A stretch of DNA of 64,000 nucleotides from CADEEL01 sp050246475 (GTDB taxonomy: Bacteria > Pseudomonadota > Alphaproteobacteria > Caulobacterales > Aquidulcibacteraceae): NCBI GenBank assembly GCA_050246475.1, contig JBFWVZ010000003.1, positions 1-64,000 on the forward strand. Direction: 5' to 3'. Positions 35,643 through 43,541 of the stretch are shown piece by piece. A program made the position numbers and the translations under genes. How positions within the stretch are numbered: the stretch's first letter is position 1; each line of letters starts with the position of its first letter. The notes beneath the pieces were generated by a model, which was given only the letters and a program-made list of their open reading frames with translations, made no database searches and was not told where the DNA came from.

Positions 35643-35655
35643 ACGCGAGACCGAG

Positions 35656-36879
35656 ATGCGCCAGGAAGACGTCCAGGTTTTCGAAGAGGCCGTCGCCGCC
35701 ATCAAGGGCGAGGGCCGCTACCGCGTCTTCGCCGACATCCTGCGTTCGCGCGGGCGCTTTCCGCATGCACGCCTGCGCCAAGAAGGCGGCGGCTATCGCG
35801 ACATCGTGGTGTGGTGCTCGAACGATTATCTGGGGCAGGGCCAGAGCGAGGAAGTGCTCGCCGCCGCGCACGCCGCGATCGATGAAGTGGGCGCAGGCGC
35901 TGGCGGCACGCGCAACATCTCCGGCACGACGAGCTATCACGTCGATCTGGAGCGCGAACTCGCCGCGCTTCACGGCAAGGAGAGCGCGCTCCTCTTCACG
36001 TCGGGCTATGTCTCGAACGACGCGACGCTTTCCACGCTGGCGAAGCTCTTCCCCAATCTCTGGATCTTCTCGGACGCGCAGAACCACGCCTCGATGATCG
36101 AAGGCATCAAGCGCGCCAAGTGCGAGAAGCGCATCTTCCGCCACAACGACATCCAGCATCTCGAAGCGCTGTTGAACGAAGCGCCGGCCGATGCGCCGAA
36201 GCTCATCGCATTCGAGAGCGTCTATTCGATGGACGGGGACACCGCGCCCATCGAGCAGATTTGCGACATCGCCCAGCAATATGGCGCGATGACTTATCTC
36301 GACGAAGTCCACGGCGTTGGCCTCTACGGCGAGCAAGGCGGCGGCGTCGCGGAGCGCGACGGCGTGATGCATCGCGTCGATTTCATCGAGGGGACGCTCG
36401 CCAAAGCGTTCGGCACGATGGGCGGCTACGTGACGGGGCCGACCGCGGCGATCGATGCGATCCGTTCGATGGCGCCCGGGTTCATCTTCACGACGTCGCT
36501 TGCGCCCTCGATTGCAGCCGCGGCGCTTGAGAGCGTGCGCATCGTGCGCGCCTGCCCGCACATGCGGGACCGCCTGGCCGAGCGCGCGGCGAAGCTCAAG
36601 GACATGCTCAAGGATGCGGGCCTGCCGGTGATGGCGAGCTCCACCACGCACATCGTGCCGCTGCTCGTGGGCGATGCCGCGCTCTGCAAGGACATCTCGG
36701 ACGTGCTGCTCTGCCGGCACGGCATCTATGTGCAGCCGATCAATTACCCGACCGTCCCGCGCGGGACGGAGCGGCTCCGCATCACGCCCTCGCCCTTCCA
36801 CGACGATGCGCTGATGGCGGATCTGGTGAAGGCGCTCATCGCGGTGTGGGCGGAGTTCAAGCTCGAACGGGCGGCTTGA
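35656..36879 (+). CDS. hemA: 5-aminolevulinate synthase
   Basis: PLP enzyme of the Shemin (C4) pathway: glycine plus succinyl-CoA to 5-aminolevulinate. It has 407 residues, the usual alphaproteobacterial length. CSNDYLGQGQ, GGTRNISGTTSYHVDLE, DEVHGVGLYG and the PLP lysine in GTLAKAFGTMGGY are all intact. This is ALAS and not glutamyl-tRNA reductase, which supports an alphaproteobacterial source. Divergent from hemB. Confidence 0.97.
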   Translation: MRQEDVQVFEEAVAAIKGEGRYRVFADILRSRGRFPHARLRQEGGGYRDIVVWCSNDYLGQGQSEEVLAAAHAAIDEVGAGAGGTRNISGTTSYHVDLERELAALHGKESALLFTSGYVSNDATLSTLAKLFPNLWIFSDAQNHASMIEGIKRAKCEKRIFRHNDIQHLEALLNEAPADAPKLIAFESVYSMDGDTAPIEQICDIAQQYGAMTYLDEVHGVGLYGEQGGGVAERDGVMHRVDFIEGTLAKAFGTMGGYVTGPTAAIDAIRSMAPGFIFTTSLAPSIAAAALESVRIVRACPHMRDRLAERAAKLKDMLKDAGLPVMASSTTHIVPLLVGDAALCKDISDVLLCRHGIYVQPINYPTVPRGTERLRITPSPFHDDALMADLVKALIAVWAEFKLERAA

Positions 36880-36905
36880 GATTAGGCAGTAGCGCCTCAA
36901 ACATG

Positions 36906-36971
36906 CTGGACCCTCGCGAGCGCGAGGGTCGAGTCAGCGTCCTGGGCTCTCGCTTTCGCGAGGGCCGAGCG
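36906..36971. repeat. Paired-hairpin intergenic repeat, family 1 copy C
   Basis: GACCCTCGCGAGCGCGAGGGTC (36909-36930) is followed by GGCTCTCGCTTTCGCGAGGGCC (36945-36966). Same mirrored arrangement as the other family 1 copies. It lies 26 bp after hemA; the stretch 36972-37081 before the next gene holds no recognisable element. Confidence 0.85.
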
Positions 36972-37081
36972 CCTCCGACGACGGCTCGACGCCGCATTGC
37001 CCAAACTGCGCACGATATGTGACCGACGCTTTCACCGCGTCCCTTAACCGGCCATAGAGGTTGGCGGGGGAGAATGGGGCT

Positions 37082-37294
37082 GTGGCGCGAGAAATATTCA
37101 TAGAGATCGCCCGGTTAGGGGACGTTGTGCGCGTTTCCGCGATCGACGGCGAGACGGGGGCCGAGGCTTCGGTTCTGGGCCCGGCCAACGCGGCCAAGGG
37201 CGATCTTGAATTGCTGGCGACGAAGAAGCTCGAGCGGCTGCTATCCGACGCCGTCGAGCGCTTGAAGCCGGCAAAGCCTGGACTGGTGATCTGA
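37082..37294 (+). CDS. Small DUF6898-like protein
   Basis: A 70-residue soluble protein. REIFIEIARLGDVVRVSAIDGETGAEASVLGPANA followed by KKLERLL resembles small alphaproteobacterial proteins annotated as DUF6898. Function unknown. GTG 37082 gives a conserved-looking N-terminus (MAREIFIEIARLG); a TTG at 37061 would add seven residues. Tail-to-tail with mucR, 41 bp apart. Confidence 0.7.
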   Translation: MAREIFIEIARLGDVVRVSAIDGETGAEASVLGPANAAKGDLELLATKKLERLLSDAVERLKPAKPGLVI

Positions 37295-37335
37295 TCTTTT
37301 CCCTTCGCCCCCGCGAGGGGGAGAAGGAAAAATCC

Positions 37336-37770
37336 CTAGCCGTCCCGGCGCCGCACGCCGCGGCCAAGCCCGATGCGCTTGGCGAACTCGCTCCGGCGGG
37401 CCGCGTAAGATGGGGCGACCATCGGGTAGTCGGCGGGGAGGCCCCAGCGTTTGCGGTATTGCTCGGGCGACATATCGTAGGTCGAGCGCAGATAGCGCTT
37501 GAGCATCTTCAGCTTTTTCCCGTCCTCCAGGCAGACGATGTAGTCGTTGTGGACGGACTTATTGATCGGCACCGCCGGCTTCGGCCGCTCGGGCGAGGCC
37601 GCGCTTCCGCCACGCCCCAACGAGCCCAGCGCTTGATGCACCGTGCGGATCAGCTCCGGCAATTCGTCAGGCTGGACGGGATTGTTCGTCACGAACGATG
37701 CGACGATGTCCGCCGTCATCCGCAGGGTGTCACCCCCGGCGGCATGCGCCTCCTCCACCTCGTCATTCAT
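37336..37770 (-). CDS. mucR: MucR/Ros family transcriptional regulator
   Basis: A 144-residue global regulator of the Ros/MucR family, which in relatives controls exopolysaccharide, motility and cell-cycle genes by bridging AT-rich DNA. The N-terminal oligomerisation region (ADIVASFVTNNPVQPDELPELIRTVHQAL) and the DNA-binding domain IVCLEDGKKLKMLKRYLRSTYDMSPEQYRKRWGLPADYPMVAP are present. Compared with Ros (C-x2-C...H-x4-H) only the first cysteine remains: the others read D, Y and Y, so zinc binding is unlikely. About 240 bp of comparatively AT-rich DNA separate it from glyA. Confidence 0.92.
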   Translation of the reverse strand: MNDEVEEAHAAGGDTLRMTADIVASFVTNNPVQPDELPELIRTVHQALGSLGRGGSAASPERPKPAVPINKSVHNDYIVCLEDGKKLKMLKRYLRSTYDMSPEQYRKRWGLPADYPMVAPSYAARRSEFAKRIGLGRGVRRRDG

Positions 37771-38011
37771 ACAACTTGCCTTCTGCCCCTAGTCGTCCCA
37801 TCGCCCTCAACCTTTGATATACGACGCGAAAACCATCGAAAGCAAGTATTGAAGCGATAGCTACTGTATCCGTGCCCCCGAATAGGGATGAGGACTAGGT
37901 GAAGACGCGCCGGATACGAGAATTGACGCGAACGTGTCGCAAACGCGGCTTCTCGCAATAGGAGTCGAAGCACCTTATTCTTTAGGGCCCACGCAAAAGC
38001 CGCGAGGACGC

Positions 38012-39313
38012 ATGACCCAAGTGAGTGAGCGGGCCGCCGCCGAACGCGACCGTTTCTTCGAAGCGACGCTCGAACGCGCCGATCCCGAGATCGCGGACGC
38101 GATCGAGGCCGAGTTCAAACGCCAGGGCCGCGAGATCGAGCTCATCGCTTCGGAGAACATCGTCTCGCGCGCGGTGCTTGAAGCGCAGGGCTCGCTGCTG
38201 ACGAACAAATACGCGGAAGGTTATCCGGGCCGGCGCTATTATGGCGGGTGCGAACACGTCGATGTCGTCGAGCGCTTGGCGATCGAGCGCGCGAAGCGGC
38301 TGTTCGACTGCAAGTTCGCGAACGTGCAACCGCACTCCGGCGCCAACGCCAACCAGGCCGCGTTCTTCGCGCTCTTGCAGCCGGGCGACAAATTCCTCGG
38401 CATGGACCTCGCGTGCGGGGGCCACCTCACGCACGGCAGCCCGGTGAACATTTCGGGCAAGTGGTTCCATCCGGTCGCGTACGGCGTGCGCAAGGACGAC
38501 CACCTGATCGATATGGACGAAGTCGCGGAGATTGCGCGGCGCGAGCGCCCGAAACTCATTCTCGCCGGCGCTTCAGCTTATTCGCGGGTGATCGATTTCC
38601 GCCGCTTCCGCGAGATCGCGGACGAAATCGGCGCGGTCTTCATGGTGGATATGGCGCACTATGCGGGCCTGGTGGCCGCGGGCGTCTATCCATCGCCCCT
38701 GCCGCACGCGCATGTGGTGACGACGACGACGCACAAAACGCTGCGGGGCCCGCGCGGCGGCATGATCCTCTCCAACGACGAGGAGATCGGGAAGAAGATC
38801 AATTCGGCCGTGTTCCCTGGCCTGCAGGGCGGGCCGCTGATGCATGTGATCGCGGCGAAGGCGGTTTCGTTCAAGGAAGCGCTGGAGCCCGATTTCAAGC
38901 TCTATGCGCGGCGCGTCGTGGAGAACGCGAAGGCGCTGGCGGAGCGCCTGATCGAGAATGGCCTCGCGGTCGTCTCCGGCGGAACGGACAGCCACGTGAT
39001 GCTCGTCGATCTCCGCCCCAAGAAAGTGACGGGCAAGGCCGCAGAGCAGACGCTGGAGCGCGCGCTCATCACCGCCAATAAGAACGCGATCCCGTACGAT
39101 CCCGAAAAGCCGATGGTGACGAGCGGCCTGCGCGTCGGGAGCCCTGCGGGCACGACGCGCGGCTTCGGCCCCGCCGAATTCCGCCAGATCGCGGATCTCA
39201 TGTGCGAAGTGCTGGATGGGTATGCGCGGTCGAACGGCGATAACACAGCGACCGAAACAGCGGTGGCCGCAAGAGTTGAGGCGCTGACCGCGCGCTTTCC
39301 AATCTATTCGTGA
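38012..39313 (+). CDS. glyA: Serine hydroxymethyltransferase
   Basis: Interconverts serine and glycine with tetrahydrofolate, the main one-carbon source. It has 433 residues from ATG 38012, preceded by CGAGGACG. IELIASENIVS, NKYAEGYPGRRYYGG, DMAHYAGL and the PLP-lysine segment TTTTHKTLRGPRGG are intact. The longer frame from 37934 is not conserved. It begins a possible glyA-nrdR-rib series, though a hairpin follows it. Confidence 0.97.
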   Translation: MTQVSERAAAERDRFFEATLERADPEIADAIEAEFKRQGREIELIASENIVSRAVLEAQGSLLTNKYAEGYPGRRYYGGCEHVDVVERLAIERAKRLFDCKFANVQPHSGANANQAAFFALLQPGDKFLGMDLACGGHLTHGSPVNISGKWFHPVAYGVRKDDHLIDMDEVAEIARRERPKLILAGASAYSRVIDFRRFREIADEIGAVFMVDMAHYAGLVAAGVYPSPLPHAHVVTTTTHKTLRGPRGGMILSNDEEIGKKINSAVFPGLQGGPLMHVIAAKAVSFKEALEPDFKLYARRVVENAKALAERLIENGLAVVSGGTDSHVMLVDLRPKKVTGKAAEQTLERALITANKNAIPYDPEKPMVTSGLRVGSPAGTTRGFGPAEFRQIADLMCEVLDGYARSNGDNTATETAVAARVEALTARFPIYS

Positions 39314-39345
39314 CGATGTGGTGAGTTCGCCTTTCACCATCTGGG

Positions 39346-39375
39346 TCCCGGATCGCGCTTTCAGCGCGTCCGGGA
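39346..39375. repeat. TCCCGGA...TCCGGGA hairpin after glyA
   Basis: TCCCGGA (39346-39352) and TCCGGGA (39369-39375) enclose an inner CGCGCT/AGCGCG stem. No T-run follows, so it is either a repeat of the widespread alphaproteobacterial TCCGGGATGACG type or a weak terminator. A CCCTAATCCC-type tract follows at about 39400-39430. Confidence 0.6.
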
Positions 39376-39437
39376 TGACGGAATGGGTGGCCGCTACACC
39401 AATCCCTAATCCCTCTTCCCTAAGCCCTAGCCTCTAG

Positions 39438-39920
39438 ATGCGTTGTCCCTTCTGCCAGCATGAAGACAGCCAGGTGAAGGACAGCCGTCCCACCGAGGAC
39501 GGCGCGTGCATTCGCCGCCGGCGCCAGTGCGATAAGTGCGGCTCGCGCTTCACGACGTTCGAGCGCGTGCAGCTGCGCGAACTCACCGTGCTCAAGCGCT
39601 CGGGGCGCCGGGCGCCGTTCGACCGGGAGAAGCTCACGCGCTCCATCATGATCGCGCTCAGAAAACGCCCGATCGATGCCGAGCAGGTGGATCAGCTGGT
39701 GAGCGGCATCGTGCGGCGGCTCGAAAGCAGCGGCGAAGCGGAAGTCCCGTCCAACGAGATCGGCGAGATGGTGATGGAGGCTTTGGCCAATCTCGATTCC
39801 GTGGCGTACGTGCGCTACGCATCGGTCTATCGCGATTTCTCCAACGCGCGGGACTTCGCCGACATTCTGGACGATCCTCAACTCGGCGGCGGAGAAGCCG
39901 GCGCCAAGAAGCGGTCATGA
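39438..39920 (+). CDS. nrdR: Transcriptional repressor NrdR
   Basis: Nucleotide-sensing repressor of ribonucleotide reductase genes. It has 160 residues with an N-terminal zinc ribbon (CPFC near residue 3 and CDKCGSRF near 31) and an ATP-cone domain (VLKRSGRRAPFDREKL onward). It leads the riboflavin operon, a conserved arrangement, with its TGA overlapping the ribD ATG by 4 bp. Confidence 0.96.
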   Translation: MRCPFCQHEDSQVKDSRPTEDGACIRRRRQCDKCGSRFTTFERVQLRELTVLKRSGRRAPFDREKLTRSIMIALRKRPIDAEQVDQLVSGIVRRLESSGEAEVPSNEIGEMVMEALANLDSVAYVRYASVYRDFSNARDFADILDDPQLGGGEAGAKKRS

Positions 39921-40603
39921 GCGAAGCGGGAACACCGGCCAACCGCCCCCTCATCATCCTCAAATTCGCGACGAGCCTCGACGGGCGCATCGCGACCGCG
40001 AGCGGTGAGAGCAAGTGGATCACGGGCGAGAAGGCGCGCGCCAAGGTGCACAAGATGCGCGCCGAGGCGGACGGCGTGCTCATCGGCTCGGGCACCGCGC
40101 TGGCGGACGATCCGGAACTGACGGCGCGGCTCTCGCCGCCTTCGAAGAAGCAGCCGGTGCGCGTCGTGCTCGATACGGATTTGCGCCTGCCTTCGACATC
40201 GAAACTCGCACGCACGGCCGATCAGGGCGTCGTCGTCATCTACGCGGCGAAGGGCCTTGAGCCGATGACCGTCGCGCGCATGACGGCGACGGGCGCCAAT
40301 GTCGTGCACGTGCCGCGCGCGGTGGCGGGCGTCGATCTCGACGCGGTGTTTGAGGATTTGAAAGCGAACTGGGGCGTCAACGCGCTGCTGATCGAAGGCG
40401 GCGGCTCGCTGGCCTCATCGCTCATCAAGCGCGGCTTCGCCGACCGCATCGAATGGTTCCGCGCGCCGATGTTGCTCGGCGAAGAAGGGCGCGCCGCTGT
40501 CGGCCCGCTCATGCTCAAGGCGCTTGGCGATGCGCCGCGCTACAAGAGGGTGTCGGCGCGGCAGCTTGGCGACGATCTCTGGGAGAGTTACGTACGAGCC
40601 TGA
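39917..40603 (+). CDS. ribD: RibD reductase domain only (no deaminase domain)
   Basis: A 228-residue stand-alone RibD_C-type reductase. FATSLDGRIATASGESKWITG, GVLIGSGTALADDPELTAR and LIEGGGSLASSLI are the NADPH-dependent pyrimidine reductase motifs. The normal bifunctional RibD has about 150 further N-terminal residues with the H-A-E/C-x2-C deaminase; here the gene starts at ATG 39917 overlapping nrdR, and the upstream in-frame extension is out-of-frame nrdR sequence. So the deaminase must be encoded elsewhere. Zero spacing to ribE. Confidence 0.88.
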   Translation: MSEAGTPANRPLIILKFATSLDGRIATASGESKWITGEKARAKVHKMRAEADGVLIGSGTALADDPELTARLSPPSKKQPVRVVLDTDLRLPSTSKLARTADQGVVVIYAAKGLEPMTVARMTATGANVVHVPRAVAGVDLDAVFEDLKANWGVNALLIEGGGSLASSLIKRGFADRIEWFRAPMLLGEEGRAAVGPLMLKALGDAPRYKRVSARQLGDDLWESYVRA

Positions 40604-41218
40604 ATGTTTACAGGCATCGTCACCGCGATCGGGGAAGTCACGCGCGCTGAACGCGCCGGCGCCCAAGCGCGCTTCGAAATCGCCTCCACGTATGACGCTG
40701 CGACCGTCGAGATCGGCGCTTCGATCAATCACGCCGGCTGCTGCCTAACGATTGTCGCAACGGAAAAAATCAATTCCGGCATGAAGCACATCGTGGAGTG
40801 CTCGCCGGAGACGCTTTCCGTGACGACGCTCGGAGCTTGGGGCGTCGGCGCGCGGATGAACCTAGAGCGCGCGACGCGCGCGGGGGACGAATTGGGCGGC
40901 CATATCGTGGCCGGGCACGTCGATGGGATGGCCGCGCTCCTTTCGCGCGGGATCGAGGGCGACTATCTCAGGCTCGACTTCTCATTGCCGGGGCCGCTTG
41001 CGCCTTACCTTGCGCCAAAAGGGTCGATCGCGATCGACGGCGTCTCGCTTACGGTGAATGAGGTTGGCGAGGACCGGTTCTCGGTGATGATCATTCCCCA
41101 TACGGCGCAGGCCACGACCTTGGGCGCGCTGGCGCCTGGCGATAAGGTCAATCTCGAAGCCGATCTCATCGCGCGCTATGTTGCGCGGATGATGCAGTAC
41201 AAGGGAGGCGAGGCGTGA
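40604..41218 (+). CDS. ribE: Riboflavin synthase, alpha subunit
   Basis: Dismutates two 6,7-dimethyl-8-ribityllumazines to riboflavin. It has 204 residues with the usual duplicated lumazine-binding barrels. The N-terminal MFTGIVTAIGEV, HAGCCLTIV, GGHIVAGHVDG and the second-repeat SIAIDGVSLTVNEV are clear. It starts directly after the ribD stop, and its TGA overlaps the ribBA start by 4 bp. Confidence 0.96.
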   Translation: MFTGIVTAIGEVTRAERAGAQARFEIASTYDAATVEIGASINHAGCCLTIVATEKINSGMKHIVECSPETLSVTTLGAWGVGARMNLERATRAGDELGGHIVAGHVDGMAALLSRGIEGDYLRLDFSLPGPLAPYLAPKGSIAIDGVSLTVNEVGEDRFSVMIIPHTAQATTLGALAPGDKVNLEADLIARYVARMMQYKGGEA

Positions 41219-42357
41219 CGGCGCGCTTGTCCGCGATTGAAGATCTGAAGCGCTACATCTCCCCCGTCGAGGAGGTGGTGGAGGAAGCGCGCCAAGGGAA
41301 GATGTTCATCCTGGTGGACGCGGAGGACCGCGAGAACGAGGGCGATCTCGTCATCCCCGCGCAATTCGCGACGCCGGACAAAGTGAACTTCATGGCCAAA
41401 CACGGGCGCGGGCTTATTTGCCTTGCGCTCACCGGCGCGCGCACGCGCGATCTGGGCCTCAATCCGATGGCGCCGAAGAACGAGACGCGGATGTCGACCG
41501 CGTTCACGGTCTCCATCGAAGCGAAGGAAGGCATCACGACGGGCATCAGCGCGCATGACCGCGCGCATACGATCTCCGTCGCCATCGACCCGACCAAGAA
41601 TGCGAGCGACATCGTCTCGCCCGGGCACGTCTTCCCGCTCGAAGCGCGCGATGGGGGCGTGCTGGTGCGCGCGGGGCATACCGAAGCCGGCGTCGATATC
41701 GCGCGCCTCGCGGGGCTCATTCCAGCGGCCGTCATCTGCGAGATCATGAACGACGACGGCACGATGGCGCGCCTGCCGGAGCTCGTCGCGTTCGCGCAGC
41801 TGCACAATCTGAAGATCGGCACGATCGCGGACCTGATCGGCTACCGCACGCTGCACGATCACATGATCGATAAGATCGTCGAGCGCGAATTCGAGAGCGC
41901 GTACGGGGACGGCTTCAAGGTCGTCGTCTTCCGCAACACGCTGAACGGCTCGGAATACCCAGCGCTGGTGCGCGGCGAGATCAAGCCGGATAAGCCCGTG
42001 CTTGTGCGGATGCACCGTGCGGACGTCGCCAACGATCTGCTCGGCGCCAAAGCGGGCAACAACCGCCACACGCTGCGCGAACGCGCGCTCAAGGAATTGG
42101 CGAGCGCAGAGGAGCCGGGCGTCATGGTGATCCTGTGGGATCGCGGGCCGCACTCGCTCTCCAAAGCGATCGGGGGCGAGGATCACATTGAGGACCGCCG
42201 CAGCCGCATGCTGCGCGAATATGGCGTCGGCGCGCAGATTCTGCGCGAGCTTGGCGTGCGGCAGATGGTGTTGCTCTCCGATAGCCCGCAGCAGATCGTG
42301 GGGCTTGAGGGGTACGGCTTGAGCCTCGTTGGGTGGCGGGCTTTCAAGGAGAAGTAA
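41215..42357 (+). CDS. ribBA: 3,4-dihydroxy-2-butanone-4-phosphate synthase with degenerate GTP cyclohydrolase II domain
   Basis: A 380-residue two-domain protein. The N-terminal DHBP synthase domain (1-210) is intact: DAEDRENEGDLV, HGRGLICLAL, HTEAGVD (155-161) and EIMNDDGTMAR. The C-terminal domain (about 220-380) aligns with GTP cyclohydrolase II, but the zinc loop (normally SECLTGD...RCDC) reads RADVANDLLGAKAGNN (268-283) with no cysteine, and the RQEGRGIGL active-site segment reads WDRGPHSLSKAIG. GTP cyclohydrolase II activity is therefore not expected. The start at 41215 is GTG. Confidence 0.93.
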   Translation: MTARLSAIEDLKRYISPVEEVVEEARQGKMFILVDAEDRENEGDLVIPAQFATPDKVNFMAKHGRGLICLALTGARTRDLGLNPMAPKNETRMSTAFTVSIEAKEGITTGISAHDRAHTISVAIDPTKNASDIVSPGHVFPLEARDGGVLVRAGHTEAGVDIARLAGLIPAAVICEIMNDDGTMARLPELVAFAQLHNLKIGTIADLIGYRTLHDHMIDKIVEREFESAYGDGFKVVVFRNTLNGSEYPALVRGEIKPDKPVLVRMHRADVANDLLGAKAGNNRHTLRERALKELASAEEPGVMVILWDRGPHSLSKAIGGEDHIEDRRSRMLREYGVGAQILRELGVRQMVLLSDSPQQIVGLEGYGLSLVGWRAFKEK

Positions 42358-42359
42358 TT

Positions 42360-42477
42360 CGCTCCCCGGACGATGCGCAGCATCGATCCGGGGTCCACGG
42401 TTCGGCATCACTTTCGCTGGCCGTGCGAACGGAACATTGGACCCCGGCTCTCGCGCTTTGCGCTCGGCCGGGGAGCG
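42360..42477. repeat. 118-bp CGCTCCCCGG...CCGGGGAGCG repeat, family 3
   Basis: Outer arms CGCTCCCCGG (42360-42369) and CCGGGGAGCG (42468-42477) enclose two hairpins, CCCCGGA...TCCGGGG (42364-42393) and CCCCGGCT...GGCCGGGG (42442-42473). It sits inside the rib operon between ribBA and ribH. A second full copy is at 58499 and a half copy at 56285. Confidence 0.9.
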
Positions 42478-42492
42478 CAAAGCAGGTGGTGC

Positions 42493-42963
42493 GTGGAAAC
42501 TGAACAAACCGATGGCGCGAAGAAAGTTCCCGGCGCGCGGATATTGATCGTCGCGGCTTATTATTATCGCGAGATCGTCTCCCAACTCGTTGACGGCGCG
42601 AAGGCGGCGATCGAAAGCGCGGATGCGACATGGGATGTGATCGACGTGCCGGGCGCGTTCGAATTGCCGACGGCGATCTCTTGGCGCGCGAAAGCGGGGC
42701 GCGGCTATGACGGCTACGTCGCTCTTGGCTGCGTCATCCGCGGAGAGACGACGCACTACGATTATGTGTGCGGCGAGAGCGCGCGCGCGCTGATGGATCT
42801 TGGCGTCAAGGACGGCATCGCCATCGGCTATGGCATCTTGACCGTCGAGAACATGGAGCAGGCGCAGGCGCGCGCGGATGTGAAGCGGCGCAACAAAGGC
42901 GGCGAAGCGGCGCGCGCGTGCCTGGCGCTCGTCGCGCTCAGGCGCGAATTGCTGCGCGCATGA
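42493..42963 (+). CDS. ribH: 6,7-dimethyl-8-ribityllumazine synthase
   Basis: Condenses DHBP with the ribitylamino-pyrimidine. It has 156 residues from GTG 42493. ILIVAAYYYREI (substrate site), VPGAFELPTAI, and GCVIRGETTHYDYV with the catalytic histidine are intact. The frame upstream of 42493 lies in the family 3 repeat and is not coding. Its TGA overlaps the nusB start by 4 bp. Confidence 0.94.
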   Translation: METEQTDGAKKVPGARILIVAAYYYREIVSQLVDGAKAAIESADATWDVIDVPGAFELPTAISWRAKAGRGYDGYVALGCVIRGETTHYDYVCGESARALMDLGVKDGIAIGYGILTVENMEQAQARADVKRRNKGGEAARACLALVALRRELLRA

Positions 42964-43412
42964 GCGCGCACGCCGCGCGACGCGCCGCCCGGCTCGCAGC
43001 CGTGCAGGCTCTCTATCAGATGGAGGTTTCCGGCGCCACGCTCGCGGATGTGAGCGAGGATTTTCAAGCGGGGCGTTTGCCGCGCGAAGAAGCGGGCCCG
43101 TTCGACGGCGAAGTGGATGGCGATCTCTTCCGCGCGCTCGTCAACGGCGCGGTGGAGCAGCAGGAGCGCGTGGATCAGGCAATCGCAAGACGCCTCGTCG
43201 GCTGGAAGCTTGAGCGCATCGATGCGGTGGCGCGCGCGATCTTGCGCGCGGGCGTTGTGGAGCTTTGGGCGCGCGGCGATATCCCGACACCGGTGGTGAT
43301 CGATGAGTACGTGGAGATCGCCAAGGATTTCTTCGAAGGCGCCGAGCCGGGGTTCGTCAACGCCGCGCTCGATGCGTGCGCGCGCGATGTCAGGCCGGAG
43401 GAGGCGACGTGA
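42960..43412 (+). CDS. nusB: Transcription antitermination factor NusB
   Basis: RNA-binding component, with NusE, of the rRNA antitermination complex. It has 150 residues and all-helical character. The N-terminal ARRAARLAAVQALYQMEVSG and C-terminal PTPVVIDEYVEIAKDFFEG-x-E-P-x-F-VNA motifs are typical. ATG 42960 overlaps the ribH stop. The ribH-nusB-thiL order is common. Confidence 0.95.
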   Translation: MSAHAARRAARLAAVQALYQMEVSGATLADVSEDFQAGRLPREEAGPFDGEVDGDLFRALVNGAVEQQERVDQAIARRLVGWKLERIDAVARAILRAGVVELWARGDIPTPVVIDEYVEIAKDFFEGAEPGFVNAALDACARDVRPEEAT

Positions 43413-43430
43413 ATGCTGCGCCTGCCATTC

Positions 43431-43527
43431 CCCTCCCCCTGAAAGGGGGAGGTAAGGAGGGGGTGGGCGCCATCTGTTCGCGACGTTGCGCTTACCCCCA
43501 CCCAACCTCCCCCTTGCAGGGGGAGGA
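43431..43527. repeat. CCTCCCCCT...AGGGGGAGG paired palindrome, family 2
   Basis: Hairpin 1 CCTCCCCCTGAAAGGGGGAGG (43432-43452) with GGAGGGGGTGGG behind it; then CCCCCACCCAACC and hairpin 2 CCTCCCCCTTGCAGGGGGAGG (43506-43526). The whole element is a mirrored pair. Its right arm (GGGGGAGGAG) also serves as the only purine-rich stretch available to thiL as Shine-Dalgarno. Confidence 0.85.
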
Positions 43528-43541
43528 GTAGGGTCGCGGTG

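Noticed and set aside
39536..40603. Full-length 355-residue RibD
   Set aside because: The first 127 residues are nrdR read in another frame (Arg/Ala-rich, no HAE or PCxxC deaminase motif). Only the reductase part from 39917 is real.
41872..42357. Normal GTP cyclohydrolase II activity of RibBA
   Set aside because: Zinc cysteines and the RQEGRGIGL segment are absent, so activity should not be annotated from domain similarity.
42358..42492. FMN riboswitch before ribH, or one ahead of ribD/ribE
   Set aside because: No conserved RFN core (AGGGCGG...GAANCC blocks) is visible; the ribBA-ribH gap is a palindromic repeat and the other junctions have no spacer.
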